Part shown: positions 26,509-34,024 of the stretch, in pieces | Numbering within the stretch: the first letter of the stretch is position 1 | Layout of the letters: each line of letters starts with the position of its first letter | Source of the DNA: an uncultured beta proteobacterium | GTDB lineage: Bacteria > Pseudomonadota > Gammaproteobacteria > Burkholderiales > Burkholderiaceae_C | Length of the DNA stretch: 39,508 nucleotides | Reading direction: 5' to 3' | NCBI GenBank assembly: GCA_903920695.1 | Contig: CAIXNB010000048.1 | Location: 1-39,508, forward strand | The notes under the pieces: generated by a model | Told to the model about the DNA's origin: nothing | Databases searched by the model: none | Seen by the model: the letters and a program-made list of their open reading frames with translations, nothing else | Translations under genes and position numbers: made by a program

Positions 26509-27318
26509 ATGAAATTTCGATTGAGAACCGCACTTGGCCTGGCCGCTGTCGCGATCGCAACGCAGGCTGTTGCACAGGTCACGTTCTACGAGAATGATAA
26601 TTTTCGCGGACGTTCTTTCACCACATCCCGGCAGATCGGAAACTTTGATCGCTTTGGATTCAATGACCGTGCCTCCTCGGTCGTGGTCAAGCGCGATCGC
26701 TGGGAGGTTTGCGAAGATGTCCGCTTCAGCGGTCGCTGTGTCATCCTGCGCCCGGGCCAATACCCGTCGCTCGCCGCCATGGGTCTGAATGACCGCGTTT
26801 CATCGGTGCGAACCGTTGGCCGCAACATGCGCTTCGATAATGATCGCTACGCGCCGATGCCGGTTGCCGAGCCCGACTACCGCCGCCATGACAACGAGCG
26901 TCTTTATCAGGCCAACGTCATTGCGGTGCGGGCTGTCGTCGGACCGCCCGAGCAGCGTTGCTGGGTTGAGCGCGAGCAGGTTGTCCAGGAACGCAACGGA
27001 GCCAACGTTCCCGGCGCAGTTGCCGGCGCCTTGATCGGCGGCATTCTCGGCCATCAGGTCGGTGGCGGCAGCGGCAAGGATCTGGCAACGGCAGGCGGTG
27101 CCGTGGCGGGCGCAGCCATTGGCGCCAACGTGGGCCGCGATGGCACACAACAAAGCTCGACGCAGAACATCCGGCGTTGCGAAACCGTGCCGCGCCAGAC
27201 TCGCCCCGAATTCTGGGATGTGACCTATGAATTCCGCGGCCAGGAACACCGTATCCAGTTGACCGCGCCGCCGGGGCGCACCATTACTGTCAACAATCAG
27301 GGCGAGCCGCGGAGATAG
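26509..27318 (+). CDS. Secreted beta/gamma-crystallin domain plus glycine-zipper protein
   Basis: The 269-residue product has a signal peptide (1-22, cleaved after AVA). It then has two Greek-key crystallin motifs (about 23-102: VTFYENDNFRGRSF and the paired CEDVRFSGRCVIL, each ending in SSV). A linker follows, and then a 17-kDa-antigen/SlyB-type glycine zipper (about 160-212, GAVAGALIGGILGHQVGGG and AGAAIGANVGRD). The C-terminus contains FWDVTYEFRGQEHRIQL, as in other glycine-zipper envelope proteins. The protein should act in the periplasm or outer membrane, possibly binding calcium through the crystallin part and inserting in the membrane through the zipper. An AGGAG ribosome-binding site precedes ATG 26509. 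The 186 bases upstream presumably hold its promoter. Confidence 0.88.
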   Translation: MKFRLRTALGLAAVAIATQAVAQVTFYENDNFRGRSFTTSRQIGNFDRFGFNDRASSVVVKRDRWEVCEDVRFSGRCVILRPGQYPSLAAMGLNDRVSSVRTVGRNMRFDNDRYAPMPVAEPDYRRHDNERLYQANVIAVRAVVGPPEQRCWVEREQVVQERNGANVPGAVAGALIGGILGHQVGGGSGKDLATAGGAVAGAAIGANVGRDGTQQSSTQNIRRCETVPRQTRPEFWDVTYEFRGQEHRIQLTAPPGRTITVNNQGEPRR

Positions 27319-27369
27319 AGCGCACCCGCGCCAGCGCGCAGTCGGAACGCCGGCCCGCATCAAACACTT

Positions 27370-27449
27370 AGCCCGTATAGAGCGTTGCGCAATACGGGCT
27401 TTGTGCCACAAAGGCGTCCCCGTATTGCGCCTTCGGCTTCATACGGGCT
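27370..27449. repeat. Cluster of overlapping palindromes between convergent genes
   Basis: AGCCCGTAT at 27370-27378 can pair with ATACGGGCT at 27392-27400 or at 27441-27449. GCGCAATACGGG at 27387-27398 is the exact inverse of CCCGTATTGCGC at 27419-27430. The segment can therefore fold in at least two exclusive ways. It lies between the convergent crystallin-domain and sco genes. It may act as a bidirectional terminator, although no long T-run follows. Confidence 0.75.
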
Positions 27450-27474
27450 ACCAACTGAACGGCAACCACGTCGC

Positions 27475-28104
27475 CTACGCTTGCAGCAGCAACTTGATGT
27501 CGGCCGCCAGCAACGCAGCACCACTGCCGTAGCGCGTGTACAGACGCAGCTTGCCCTGCGGGTCGTAGACATAGCATCCGGCTGAATGGTCCATCGAATA
27601 GCTCGTCGGCGTCTTGCCTTCCACTTTCTTGTAGTAGACCTTGTAGTCCTTGGCCAGCGCTTCGAGTTTTTCAGGTGTGGTGTAGAGCGCCAGAAAGCTC
27701 GGGTCGAAAGCCGCCATGTAGGCCTTGAGCACCTCGGGCGTGTCGCGCGCGGGGTCGACCGTGACAAACAGGCCCTGCACGCGCTCGCCATCCTTGCCCA
27801 GCAATTGCCTGACCTCGGCGATCTCGGCCATCGCGGTCGGGCAGACGTCGGGACATTGCGTGTAGCCGAAGAACAGCACCACCACCTTGCCGGCGAAATC
27901 CTTCAGCGTGCGCCGTTGGCCGTTGTGATCAGTCAGATCGAAATCGCGCGCGTAGTCGGCGCCCGTGATGTCGATGGCGGCAAAGCTCGGCGTCTTTTCC
28001 GAGCAGGCAACAGTGATGCTGGCCAGCGCCGTCAGGCCGGTGTACGCAACGAGGAACTGAAGTGCGTTTCGTTTGTTCATAAGCATGGGTTTGCGCGCCG
28101 CCAT
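27475..28104 (-). CDS. SCO1/SenC copper chaperone for cytochrome oxidase (lipoprotein)
   Basis: The 209-residue thioredoxin-fold protein has the copper-binding CPDVCP motif (Cys84, Cys88) and the distal ligand His173 in SMDHSAG. These features are required for delivering copper to the CuA centre of oxidase subunit II. The N-terminus is a lipoprotein-type signal ending ITVAC, with lipidation at Cys34, so it is anchored at the periplasmic face. The ATG at 28104 overlaps the ctaB stop by one base (TGATG); internal Met codons at residues 7 and 9 are alternatives that keep the signal. It is the last gene of the surf1-ctaA-ctaB-sco series. Confidence 0.93.
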   Translation of the reverse strand: MAARKPMLMNKRNALQFLVAYTGLTALASITVACSEKTPSFAAIDITGADYARDFDLTDHNGQRRTLKDFAGKVVVLFFGYTQCPDVCPTAMAEIAEVRQLLGKDGERVQGLFVTVDPARDTPEVLKAYMAAFDPSFLALYTTPEKLEALAKDYKVYYKKVEGKTPTSYSMDHSAGCYVYDPQGKLRLYTRYGSGAALLAADIKLLLQA

Positions 28105-29171
28105 CACAGCAGATAGTGGTCCAGTAGCAAGGCGGCGAACAGTGCGCTAAGGTGGATCAGCGAAAAACGGAAGGTCTTGCGCGCCAACTGGTCGGAGTAA
28201 TCGCGCCAAAGATAGAAAGCATAAAGGCAGAAGCCGCAACTCAGGCCAATCGCTGCCATAAGGTAAAGCCAGGAACTCATGCCATAGATGTAGGGCATCA
28301 GGCAGGCCGGGAACAGGATCAGGGTGTAGAGCAGCACCATGAGGCGCGTGAATTCATTGCCGTGCGTCACCGGCAGCATCGGCAGGCCGGCCTTGCGGTA
28401 GTCCTCCACGCGGTACAGCGCCAGCGCCCAGAAGTGCGGCGGCGTCCACAGGAAAATGATCAGGAACAGGATCAGCGCCTCGGGCCCGACATCGCCCGAC
28501 ATCGCGGCCCAGCCGAGCACCGGCGGCATGGCGCCGGAGGCGCCGCCGATCACGATGTTCTGCGGCGTCAGCGGTTTGAGGATCACGGTGTAAACCACGG
28601 CGTAACCGATGAAAGTGGCGAAGGTCAGCCACATCGTCAGCGGGTTAACCCAGACGTACAGAATCACACTGCCCAGCGCGCACAGCACGGCCGAGAACAG
28701 CAGCGTCTGGCGGTCACCCAGTTCACCGCTGGCCGTCGGGCGCCAGGCGGTGCGCCGCATCTTGGCGTCGATATTTTTTTCGACGATGCAGTTGAAGGCC
28801 GCCGCCGCAGCGGCCACCAGCCAGATGCCCAGGCAGGCCAGCGCGGCGTGCCCAACATGCTCCCACGAGGGCAGACCAGGCACGGCCAGCACCATGCCGA
28901 TCAGAGCACAGAACACGATCAGTTGAATGACGCGCGGTTTGGTCAGCGCGTGGAACTGGCGCAGGACATTGAAGACCCCCACGCTCGGCACTGGCGTGTC
29001 CTCGCTGCACCTTGCAGGCTGCGGCTCGCGAGACGCTTCGCCCCTGTCGCCTGTCCAAAGCGGCTCAAGCCGCTTTGGAGCCACAGGCTCCAGCCCCGAG
29101 GGGGCGTTCGCCTCGCGCGAGTCTCGCAGAGACGGCGCGACACGCTTGGGGCGGCCCGGCGCGGCGCTCAT
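28104..29171 (-). CDS. ctaB: Protoheme IX farnesyltransferase (heme O synthase) with repeat-derived N-terminus
   Basis: The 355-residue UbiA-family prenyltransferase makes heme O from heme B and farnesyl diphosphate for the oxidase. The core starts near residue 70 ([12 protein letters not shown]), with the Asp-rich motif [17 protein letters not shown] near 133-149 and a second conserved loop [12 protein letters not shown], plus about eight to nine transmembrane helices. The first 64 residues are rich in Arg, Pro, Ser and Ala and are encoded by a repeat C element, unlike the usual short tail of CtaB. ATG 29171 overlaps the ctaA stop as ATGA, which supports this long start. GTG codons at residues 61 and 64 could give a normal-length protein instead. 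Confidence 0.92.
   Translation of the reverse strand: MSAAPGRPKRVAPSLRDSREANAPSGLEPVAPKRLEPLWTGDRGEASREPQPARCSEDTPVPSVGVFNVLRQFHALTKPRVIQLIVFCALIGMVLAVPGLPSWEHVGHAALACLGIWLVAAAAAAFNCIVEKNIDAKMRRTAWRPTASGELGDRQTLLFSAVLCALGSVILYVWVNPLTMWLTFATFIGYAVVYTVILKPLTPQNIVIGGASGAMPPVLGWAAMSGDVGPEALILFLIIFLWTPPHFWALALYRVEDYRKAGLPMLPVTHGNEFTRLMVLLYTLILFPACLMPYIYGMSSWLYLMAAIGLSCGFCLYAFYLWRDYSDQLARKTFRFSLIHLSALFAALLLDHYLL
28977..29160. repeat. Repeat family C covering the 5' end of ctaB
   Basis: The segment starts CCCCCACGCT, contains CCCGAGGGGGCG (about 29096-29107) and ends CTTGGGGCGGCCCGGC (29145-29160). These blocks, in the same order, recur in ctaA at 29873-29940. Inside it a perfect 10-base-pair hairpin CCAAAGCGGC-TCAA-GCCGCTTTGG lies at 29055-29078. 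I associate this block order with intergenic repeats of Comamonadaceae from memory. Confidence 0.75.
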
Positions 29172-30394
29172 GCGGCGGTTCCCGACAAGCTTTGTTGCAC
29201 GCTGTGGCCCTGCGCGCGCGTCGCTGCCAGCACCCAGATCAGGGCCACGACCAGCGCGCCGGCGCCGCCGGTGTGCAGCACGGCCGCGAGCAGCGGCCAG
29301 TCGAGCACGACGTTGCTCAGACCAGTGATTAATTGCAGCGCAGCGAGGGCTGCGATCCAGCGCGCCGGATACCGCAGCGCCGGCACCCGGTTCAACCGCC
29401 AGGCCAGCAGCGCGAGCGCCCCCAGCACGATGACGGCCATCAACCGGTGCGTGTAATGGATCGCTGTCAGTGCCGCAAAACTGATGACCGCGCCACCAGC
29501 CGTCATGCCGAGTTCACGCCAGAGCGCAAAGCCTTGTTCAAAGTCCATCAGCGGCCACCAACTGCCCTGACACTGCGGAAAGTCGCTGCAAGCCAACACT
29601 GCGTAATTGGTGCTGACCCAACCACCCAGCGCCACCTGCAGCAGCAGCAGCACCAGGGTCAGCCATGCCAGCCGGCGCAAAGCCGGTGCCATGACCACGG
29701 TCGGCGCATTGTTGTCGAACTGCGGCAGTTGCACACACAGCAGCATCAGCAGCACCAGGCCGCCGAGCAGGTGCAGCGTCACAATGGCCGGAAACAGTTT
29801 CATGGTGACCGTCAGCGCGCCGAACGCACCCTGAATGCAGACCCACAACAAGGTCAAGCTTGGTAAAAATGGCCCCCACGCTTGCCGCTGCGCGTGCTGC
29901 GCTGCCCCCCGAGGGGGCGAATCTTCCTTGGGGCGGCCCGACGGAAGATTGGCTACCCCCCACGCCTGTCGCTGCGCGCGTTGCCGCACCCTGCCGATCC
30001 AGGCAACGACGGCCAGCACCACGATCAGCACGCCGACGCTGGTGGCCAGGTAGCGGTGAATCATTTCAACCCAGGCCTTGCCCAGCGTCACCGGGCCGCT
30101 CGGCATGGCGTTCTGTGCCGCCGCAATCGCCACGTGGGAACCAACCGGGCTGGCATTGCCATAGCAACCGGGCCAGTCCGGGCAGCCCAGACCCGAGTCA
30201 GTCAGACGCGTGAAGGCGCCGAACAGAACCAGGTCAAAGGTCAGGAACAGGGTCAACGCGGTCAGGGCCTGGACGCGGTGCGGCGCACTGGCGCGGCGCT
30301 GGCGCAGCCAGACCCAGGCCAGTGGCCCGAGCGCCAGCAGCGCACCGAAGACCATCATGCGCAGCAGCGGCGAGAAGTCGTACAGGCTGTGCAT
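29168..30394 (-). CDS. ctaA: Heme A synthase (COX15/CtaA) with in-frame repeat insertion
   Basis: The 408-residue membrane enzyme oxidises heme O to heme A. It has about eight helices with conserved heme-binding histidines (EMIHRYLAT near 109-117, [26 protein letters not shown]) and the loop CPDWPGCYG, as well as a second Cys pair CSDFPQCQG. Between the third helix and the next, the protein holds a 28-residue insert bounded by the duplicated peptide AQRQAWG, encoded by a repeat C element. The loop is likely exposed to the cytoplasm, so function may be kept. It follows the thioredoxin-fold gene by 8 bases and overlaps ctaB by 4. ATG 30394 has no strong ribosome-binding site. Confidence 0.93.
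   Translation of the reverse strand: MHSLYDFSPLLRMMVFGALLALGPLAWVWLRQRRASAPHRVQALTALTLFLTFDLVLFGAFTRLTDSGLGCPDWPGCYGNASPVGSHVAIAAAQNAMPSGPVTLGKAWVEMIHRYLATSVGVLIVVLAVVAWIGRVRQRAQRQAWGVANLPSGRPKEDSPPRGAAQHAQRQAWGPFLPSLTLLWVCIQGAFGALTVTMKLFPAIVTLHLLGGLVLLMLLCVQLPQFDNNAPTVVMAPALRRLAWLTLVLLLLQVALGGWVSTNYAVLACSDFPQCQGSWWPLMDFEQGFALWRELGMTAGGAVISFAALTAIHYTHRLMAVIVLGALALLAWRLNRVPALRYPARWIAALAALQLITGLSNVVLDWPLLAAVLHTGGAGALVVALIWVLAATRAQGHSVQQSLSGTAA
29873..29978. repeat. Repeat family C insertion in ctaA with flanking direct repeats
   Basis: CCCCCACGC-TG-CGCTGCGCG occurs at 29873-29894 and again at 29957-29978 (20 of 22 bases identical), exactly 84 bases apart, which is 28 codons. Between them are CCCGAGGGGGCG and CTTGGGGCGGCCCG, the blocks shared with 28977-29160. 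The phase keeps ctaA open. Confidence 0.85.
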
Positions 30395-30402
30395 CGAGAT
30401 AC

Positions 30403-31149
30403 CTATTGCCCAGCGGCCGCCTGCGGCTCGCGTCCGGGCTGGTCCCAGGAAGCCGAGGCGCGCAACAGGCGCTCCAGATCACGCTTGGCATTGGCCGCGC
30501 CGGCGATGTCGAGCTGGGCCGGGAAACGCATCATCCAGTTGCCCATCGGGTCCACCAGGTACAGGTGCTCGGAGAGCTGATGGCCGGCGGCCGGCTGCAG
30601 CCAGGCGCCAAACGTGGCCGGCGCCACGCGCAGCACGGTGGCGTCTTTCAGCGCCGGCAACAGCTTGTCGGCTACGGGCGCGTCATCCGCAATCAGCCAG
30701 ACCCAGTCGACGCGATCGCGCTCCTTGCCCAGGCCCTCGCGCAACTGGCGCTGCAGATAGAGATGCTGGCTGCAGCTGTTGTCGCAGGCGCCACCGGCCA
30801 CGCTGATCAGCAGCCACTGGCCCGTGAGCGCCTTGAGGCTGCTGCCCTGCCCGTTCAGGCGCACGGCCGGCTGGTCGGGCAGCGGCCGCTGCGGCTCGAT
30901 CAACTCGCCGAAGTTGCGCCGGCCCTCGGGCCGCACGACGTAGTACATGAAATAGGAGGCGATCACGGGCGCAGCGCAGATCAGGGCCACGAGCAGCATC
31001 TGCCAGCGCCCACGCCCGGTGCGGCGGACTTCGGCATCCATGGCGCGCTCAGGCGACGGCAGCGAATGAACCGTCAGGCCCAGCGGCTGATCAATGCCCT
31101 CAGGCGCGGCGCGATGGGATGAATCGTCTAACAATTTGGAACCAGACAT
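30403..31149 (-). CDS. Membrane-anchored thioredoxin-fold/SCO-like oxidase assembly protein
   Basis: The protein of up to 248 residues has one transmembrane helix (about 50-70, MLLVALICAAPVIASYFMYY) and a periplasmic domain with thioredoxin-like features: LTGQWLLISVAGGACDNSC (Cys122, Cys126, a CxxxC spacing like SCO), HLYLVDPMGNWMMRF and a C-terminal helix. Proteins of this kind sit between surf1 and ctaA in betaproteobacteria; a role in copper or thiol handling for cytochrome oxidase is inferred. From GTG/ATG 31149 the gene overlaps surf1 by 50 bases in another frame; the internal ATG at 31041 (MDAEVRR) would avoid the overlap and still include the helix, so the start is uncertain. Confidence 0.8.
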   Translation of the reverse strand: MSGSKLLDDSSHRAAPEGIDQPLGLTVHSLPSPERAMDAEVRRTGRGRWQMLLVALICAAPVIASYFMYYVVRPEGRRNFGELIEPQRPLPDQPAVRLNGQGSSLKALTGQWLLISVAGGACDNSCSQHLYLQRQLREGLGKERDRVDWVWLIADDAPVADKLLPALKDATVLRVAPATFGAWLQPAAGHQLSEHLYLVDPMGNWMMRFPAQLDIAGAANAKRDLERLLRASASWDQPGREPQAAAGQ

Positions 31150-31819
31150 AAAGAGCGATGATCAGCGCACTGAGCGCAAACCATTGAAATGCGTAACCGT
31201 AGTGCGTCTCGACGCCAGCGCCGACCAGCGGCCATTCGCGCAACAGACCGTCGCTGGCAGCGTCCGTCTGCTGCACCGAAACCGGCAACAGCGCCAGACC
31301 CGATTCTGCGCTGAACGCGGCTAGGTCCAGATTTTGCCGGATCCTTCCGGTCTCGGCGCCGCCGAACTGGTACAGCCGGGACGGCGCTGCGGCAATGCGG
31401 CCTTCTATTTCAAGCACGCCCGCCGGGCTTTGCAGTGCGGGCAGGCTCGTGCGGTCAATGAAGTTGCGTGCCACCCAGCCGCGCTGCACCAGCACAACGA
31501 CGCCGCCATCCAACTGCATCGGCGTGATGACGTACAGGCCCTGCTTGTCGTTCATCTGCCGGTTGTCCAGAAACACCGTGTGCTGCGCCAGCCAGCTGCC
31601 GCGCAGGCGCACGCGCCGCTGCAGTTCGCGCGTCGGGTCCGCCAGCGCCACCAGCGCCGCCGCATCGAGCGCGGGCAGGTCGGCGCGGGCCAGCACGCTT
31701 GCGTGCAAGGCCTCTTTCTGCGCGGCGCGCGACAACTGCCAGCGCCCGAGCGCGAGCGTCACGCTCACGGCCAGCAGGGCGCTTAATGTCAGCAGAAGGA
31801 AGCGCCAACGCAAACTCAC
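31100..31819 (-). CDS. SURF1-family cytochrome oxidase assembly protein
   Basis: The 239-residue protein has the SURF1 plan: an N-terminal helix (about 5-24), a periplasmic domain and a C-terminal helix (about 212-230, FQWFALSALIIALYVWF). Conserved elements are LGRWQLSRAAQKE at 24-36, the segment VFLDNRQMNDKQGLYVITP near 82-100 and the HYGYAFQWF motif before the last helix. SURF1 helps insert heme A into subunit I. The start codon is GTG at 31819 with an AGGA upstream. The gene is divergent from the DUF2909 gene, whose ATG lies only 15 bases away, so their control sequences must overlap the coding ends. Confidence 0.93.
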   Translation of the reverse strand: MSLRWRFLLLTLSALLAVSVTLALGRWQLSRAAQKEALHASVLARADLPALDAAALVALADPTRELQRRVRLRGSWLAQHTVFLDNRQMNDKQGLYVITPMQLDGGVVVLVQRGWVARNFIDRTSLPALQSPAGVLEIEGRIAAAPSRLYQFGGAETGRIRQNLDLAAFSAESGLALLPVSVQQTDAASDGLLREWPLVGAGVETHYGYAFQWFALSALIIALYVWFQIVRRFIPSRRA

Positions 31820-31834
31820 GGGATAATCCTGTTC

Positions 31835-32053
31835 ATGAAATTCTGGGTCATTCTTGCATTTGTCGCCATCATCGGCAGTCTGGCCGGCGCCCTGTTCTTC
31901 ATGATGAAGAGCAACAGCGGAACAACGCGGTCCAAAAAGATGGCCCTGGCACTGGCACTGCGGGTCGGGCTTTCAATCCTGCTGTTTGCCGGCATTCTGC
32001 TGGCTTGGAAACTGGGCTATATCCAGCCGAGCGGGTTACCGGTCCAAGGCTGA
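31835..32053 (+). CDS. Twin-transmembrane DUF2909 protein
   Basis: The 72-residue protein has two helices (about 3-23 and 40-61) separated by a basic loop (KSNSGTTRSKK). This matches the DUF2909 'twin transmembrane protein' family found beside cytochrome oxidase genes in betaproteobacteria. It is the only plus-strand gene in the oxidase cluster. Function is unknown, and a role in oxidase assembly is suggested by position only. It ends in a gap holding a family A repeat, ahead of the convergent ctaE. Confidence 0.85.
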   Translation: MKFWVILAFVAIIGSLAGALFFMMKSNSGTTRSKKMALALALRVGLSILLFAGILLAWKLGYIQPSGLPVQG

Positions 32054-32080
32054 GGCGGAACGACAATTTTCGCCTCTTTT

Positions 32081-32149
32081 GTCATGCCGGGCCTGACCCG
32101 GCATCCAGTGCCACGCGTACCCTGGATTGCGGATCGAGTCCGCAATGAC
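32081..32149. repeat. Repeat family A between DUF2909 gene and ctaE
   Basis: This 69-base element runs from GTCATGCCGG to CGCAATGAC with stems ATGCCGGG/CCCGGCAT and ATTGCGGA/TCCGCAAT. The order of the two stems is reversed relative to the copy at 5128. It lies between convergent genes, where the hairpins could stop transcription from both sides. Confidence 0.82.
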
Positions 32150-32180
32150 GAACTTTCAAAGCCTGTGGCGGGCCGGCGTT

Positions 32181-33062
32181 TTACAACCAGTACACCAGCA
32201 CGTAAAGCCCAAGCCACACCACGTCGACAAAGTGCCAGTACCAGGCCGCGCCTTCGAAGCCGAAGTGGCGCTCGGCCGTGAAGTGGCCCTTTTGCAGGCG
32301 CAGCGTGATGAAGAGCAGCATCAGCATGCCGATGAAAACGTGGAAACCGTGAAAGCCGGTCAACATGAAAAAGGTTGAGCCGTAGACGCCCGAGCTCAGC
32401 TTCAGATTGAGTTCGTGGTAAGCGTGGTAGTACTCATAGCCCTGCACCGTCAGGAACACGATGCCCAGCAGCACGGTGGCCCACATGAAGGCGATGGTTC
32501 TTGCGCGCTTGCCCGCGATCAGCGCATGGTGCGCAATCGTCAGCGTCACGCCCGAGCTCAGCAGCAGCGCAGTGTTGATGGTCGGCAGCCAGAACGGCGT
32601 CATGGTCTGGAACGGCTCGACGATGCCGGCTGGCGAACCAGTGGCGCCCGCTGCCAGACTCGGCCACACGGCCTTGAAGTTCGGCCACAGCAATGCGTTG
32701 TCGATATTGCCGAGCGCCGGAATCGAATGGCCACGCGCCCACCACAGCGCCGTGAAGAAAGCGCCGAAGAACATCACTTCGGAGAAGATGAACCAGCTCA
32801 TGCTCCAGCGGTAGGACAGATCCACCTTGTGGCCGTACTGGCCGCCCTCGCTCTCGCCCACTGCATCGCCGAACCACTGGAACAGCACGACGACAAACCA
32901 GAGCAGGCCGAAGGCCAACGAATATTTGCCCCATTCAACGCCGTTGACCCACTGGCTCGCGCCAAGAATGACGAAGAACAGGCCCAGGGCCGCCAGCGCC
33001 GGATGGCGTGATGGACTTGGCACAAAGTAATAGGGTTTTGCAAGGTTTGCGTTTGAACTCAT
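32181..33062 (-). CDS. ctaE: Cytochrome c oxidase subunit III
   Basis: The 293-residue subunit III has about seven transmembrane helices. Family landmarks are YYFVPSPSRHPALAALGL at the start, SEVMFFGAFFTALWWARG near 94-111, TVQGYEYYHAYHELNLKLSSGVYGSTFFMLTGFHGFHVFIG near 205-245, and the final WYWHFVDVVWLGLYVLVYW. The product is the inner-membrane subunit that supports the binuclear-centre subunit I. ATG 33062 has a GGAG ribosome-binding site; the frame extends further upstream to 33119 but without a site. It lies 56 bases after the DUF2970 gene at the end of the ctaC-ctaE run. Confidence 0.97.
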   Translation of the reverse strand: MSSNANLAKPYYFVPSPSRHPALAALGLFFVILGASQWVNGVEWGKYSLAFGLLWFVVVLFQWFGDAVGESEGGQYGHKVDLSYRWSMSWFIFSEVMFFGAFFTALWWARGHSIPALGNIDNALLWPNFKAVWPSLAAGATGSPAGIVEPFQTMTPFWLPTINTALLLSSGVTLTIAHHALIAGKRARTIAFMWATVLLGIVFLTVQGYEYYHAYHELNLKLSSGVYGSTFFMLTGFHGFHVFIGMLMLLFITLRLQKGHFTAERHFGFEGAAWYWHFVDVVWLGLYVLVYWL

Positions 33063-33118
33063 TTCAACTCCAATATCTTCCGGTTCTCTTGAATCAATTT
33101 CGGGTCTGCTGCGACCCA

Positions 33119-33307
33119 CTACTTGCTGACCACCCAGTGCACCAGCGCAATCAGGCCCAGAACAAAAACAATGGCCCCGGCAATGCCGACGACGATGATG
33201 TGAAAGGGATTGACCTGCGCTACATCCTGCTGCGATTCACTGTTCTTGCGAATACCCAGAAATGACCACGCTACCATCTTCATGCTGCGCCATAACGAGG
33301 GCTTCAT
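33119..33307 (-). CDS. DUF2970 single-helix membrane protein
   Basis: The 62-residue protein begins MKPSLWRSMKMVAWSFLGIR, the hallmark of DUF2970, and has one transmembrane helix (about 36-58). DUF2970 genes are found within cytochrome oxidase clusters of betaproteobacteria; their role is not established. The ATG overlaps the ctaG stop as ATGA, so it is co-translated with ctaG. Confidence 0.9.
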   Translation of the reverse strand: MKPSLWRSMKMVAWSFLGIRKNSESQQDVAQVNPFHIIVVGIAGAIVFVLGLIALVHWVVSK

Positions 33308-33903
33308 GTGCCAGCTCCGTTTCCTACCGGCGTGGCGGCATCGGCCAGCGGCGCAGCCGGCGTCTTGCCGCCGACCTCAAAAAATGTGTAGGACAGGGTG
33401 ATCGTCTTGACGTCGCGCGAGAGCTTGGGGTCAATCACGAATACCACCGGCCAGGACTTCTTCTCGCCCGGCGCCAACGTGTACTGGTTGAAGCAAAAGC
33501 ACTGCAACTTGTTGAAGTGCGCCGCCGCCTGCTGCGGCGCATAGCTCGGAATTGCCTGCGCCGACATGCGCCGGTTCTGCACATTCTGGAACTCGTACAT
33601 CACCGTCGCCAGTTCGCCCGGGTGCACCTGGAGTGAGCGCTGCGCCGGGCGGAACTCCCAGGGGCCGCGTGAATTGGCGTCGAACTCGACCGTGATCGTG
33701 CGGCTGGTGTCCACCTGCGTGTTGGCCGGCAGCGCCTCGATGGCACCGGGAATGTTGCGGTCACCGAGCGCCAGCACGTTGATGCCCGTCATCTCGCAGA
33801 TCGCGTTGTACAGCGGCACAAGCGCATAGCCGAACGCGAACATGACGGCCGTGATAACGGCCAGCTTGCCCAGCATCCGGATGTTCTCGTACCGCAGGTT
33901 CAT
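33304..33903 (-). CDS. ctaG: Cytochrome c oxidase assembly protein CtaG (Cox11)
   Basis: The 199-residue Cox11-family copper chaperone delivers copper to the CuB site of subunit I. It has one N-terminal helix (about 13-32, leading into VPLYNAICEMTGINV) and a periplasmic immunoglobulin-like domain with the copper-binding CFCF motif (Cys135, Cys137), followed by LSYTFFEV near the end. ATG 33903 lies 3 bases after the small assembly gene stop. It is co-transcribed with ctaC, ctaD and the small protein. Confidence 0.96.
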   Translation of the reverse strand: MNLRYENIRMLGKLAVITAVMFAFGYALVPLYNAICEMTGINVLALGDRNIPGAIEALPANTQVDTSRTITVEFDANSRGPWEFRPAQRSLQVHPGELATVMYEFQNVQNRRMSAQAIPSYAPQQAAAHFNKLQCFCFNQYTLAPGEKKSWPVVFVIDPKLSRDVKTITLSYTFFEVGGKTPAAPLADAATPVGNGAGT

Positions 33904-33906
33904 GCC

Positions 33907-34017
33907 CTAATGACTTTCCAGGTACATCTTGGTAATGAAGCCGACGAAGAACACGAGCGCAATCGTCGCCAGTATCAGGCCGGTCTTCAGGTTGGCCTTC
34001 TTTTGTTCGGGGTTCAT
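33907..34017 (-). CDS. Cytochrome oxidase small assembly protein (36 residues)
   Basis: This very short gene encodes MNPEQKKANLKTGL followed by one transmembrane helix (about 13-29) and the tail KMYLESH. The layout and its place between ctaD and ctaG match the 'cytochrome oxidase small assembly protein' annotated in betaproteobacteria. A longer frame exists upstream inside ctaD, but ATG 34017 is 7 bases after the ctaD stop and gives a compact membrane peptide. Function is inferred from position. Confidence 0.85.
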   Translation of the reverse strand: MNPEQKKANLKTGLILATIALVFFVGFITKMYLESH

Positions 34018-34024
34018 GCCAGTC

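Noticed and set aside
28152..29456. A 434-codon plus-strand frame across ctaB and ctaA
   Set aside because: Shadow of two membrane-protein genes; the translation is hydrophilic Arg/Gln/His-rich with no motifs.
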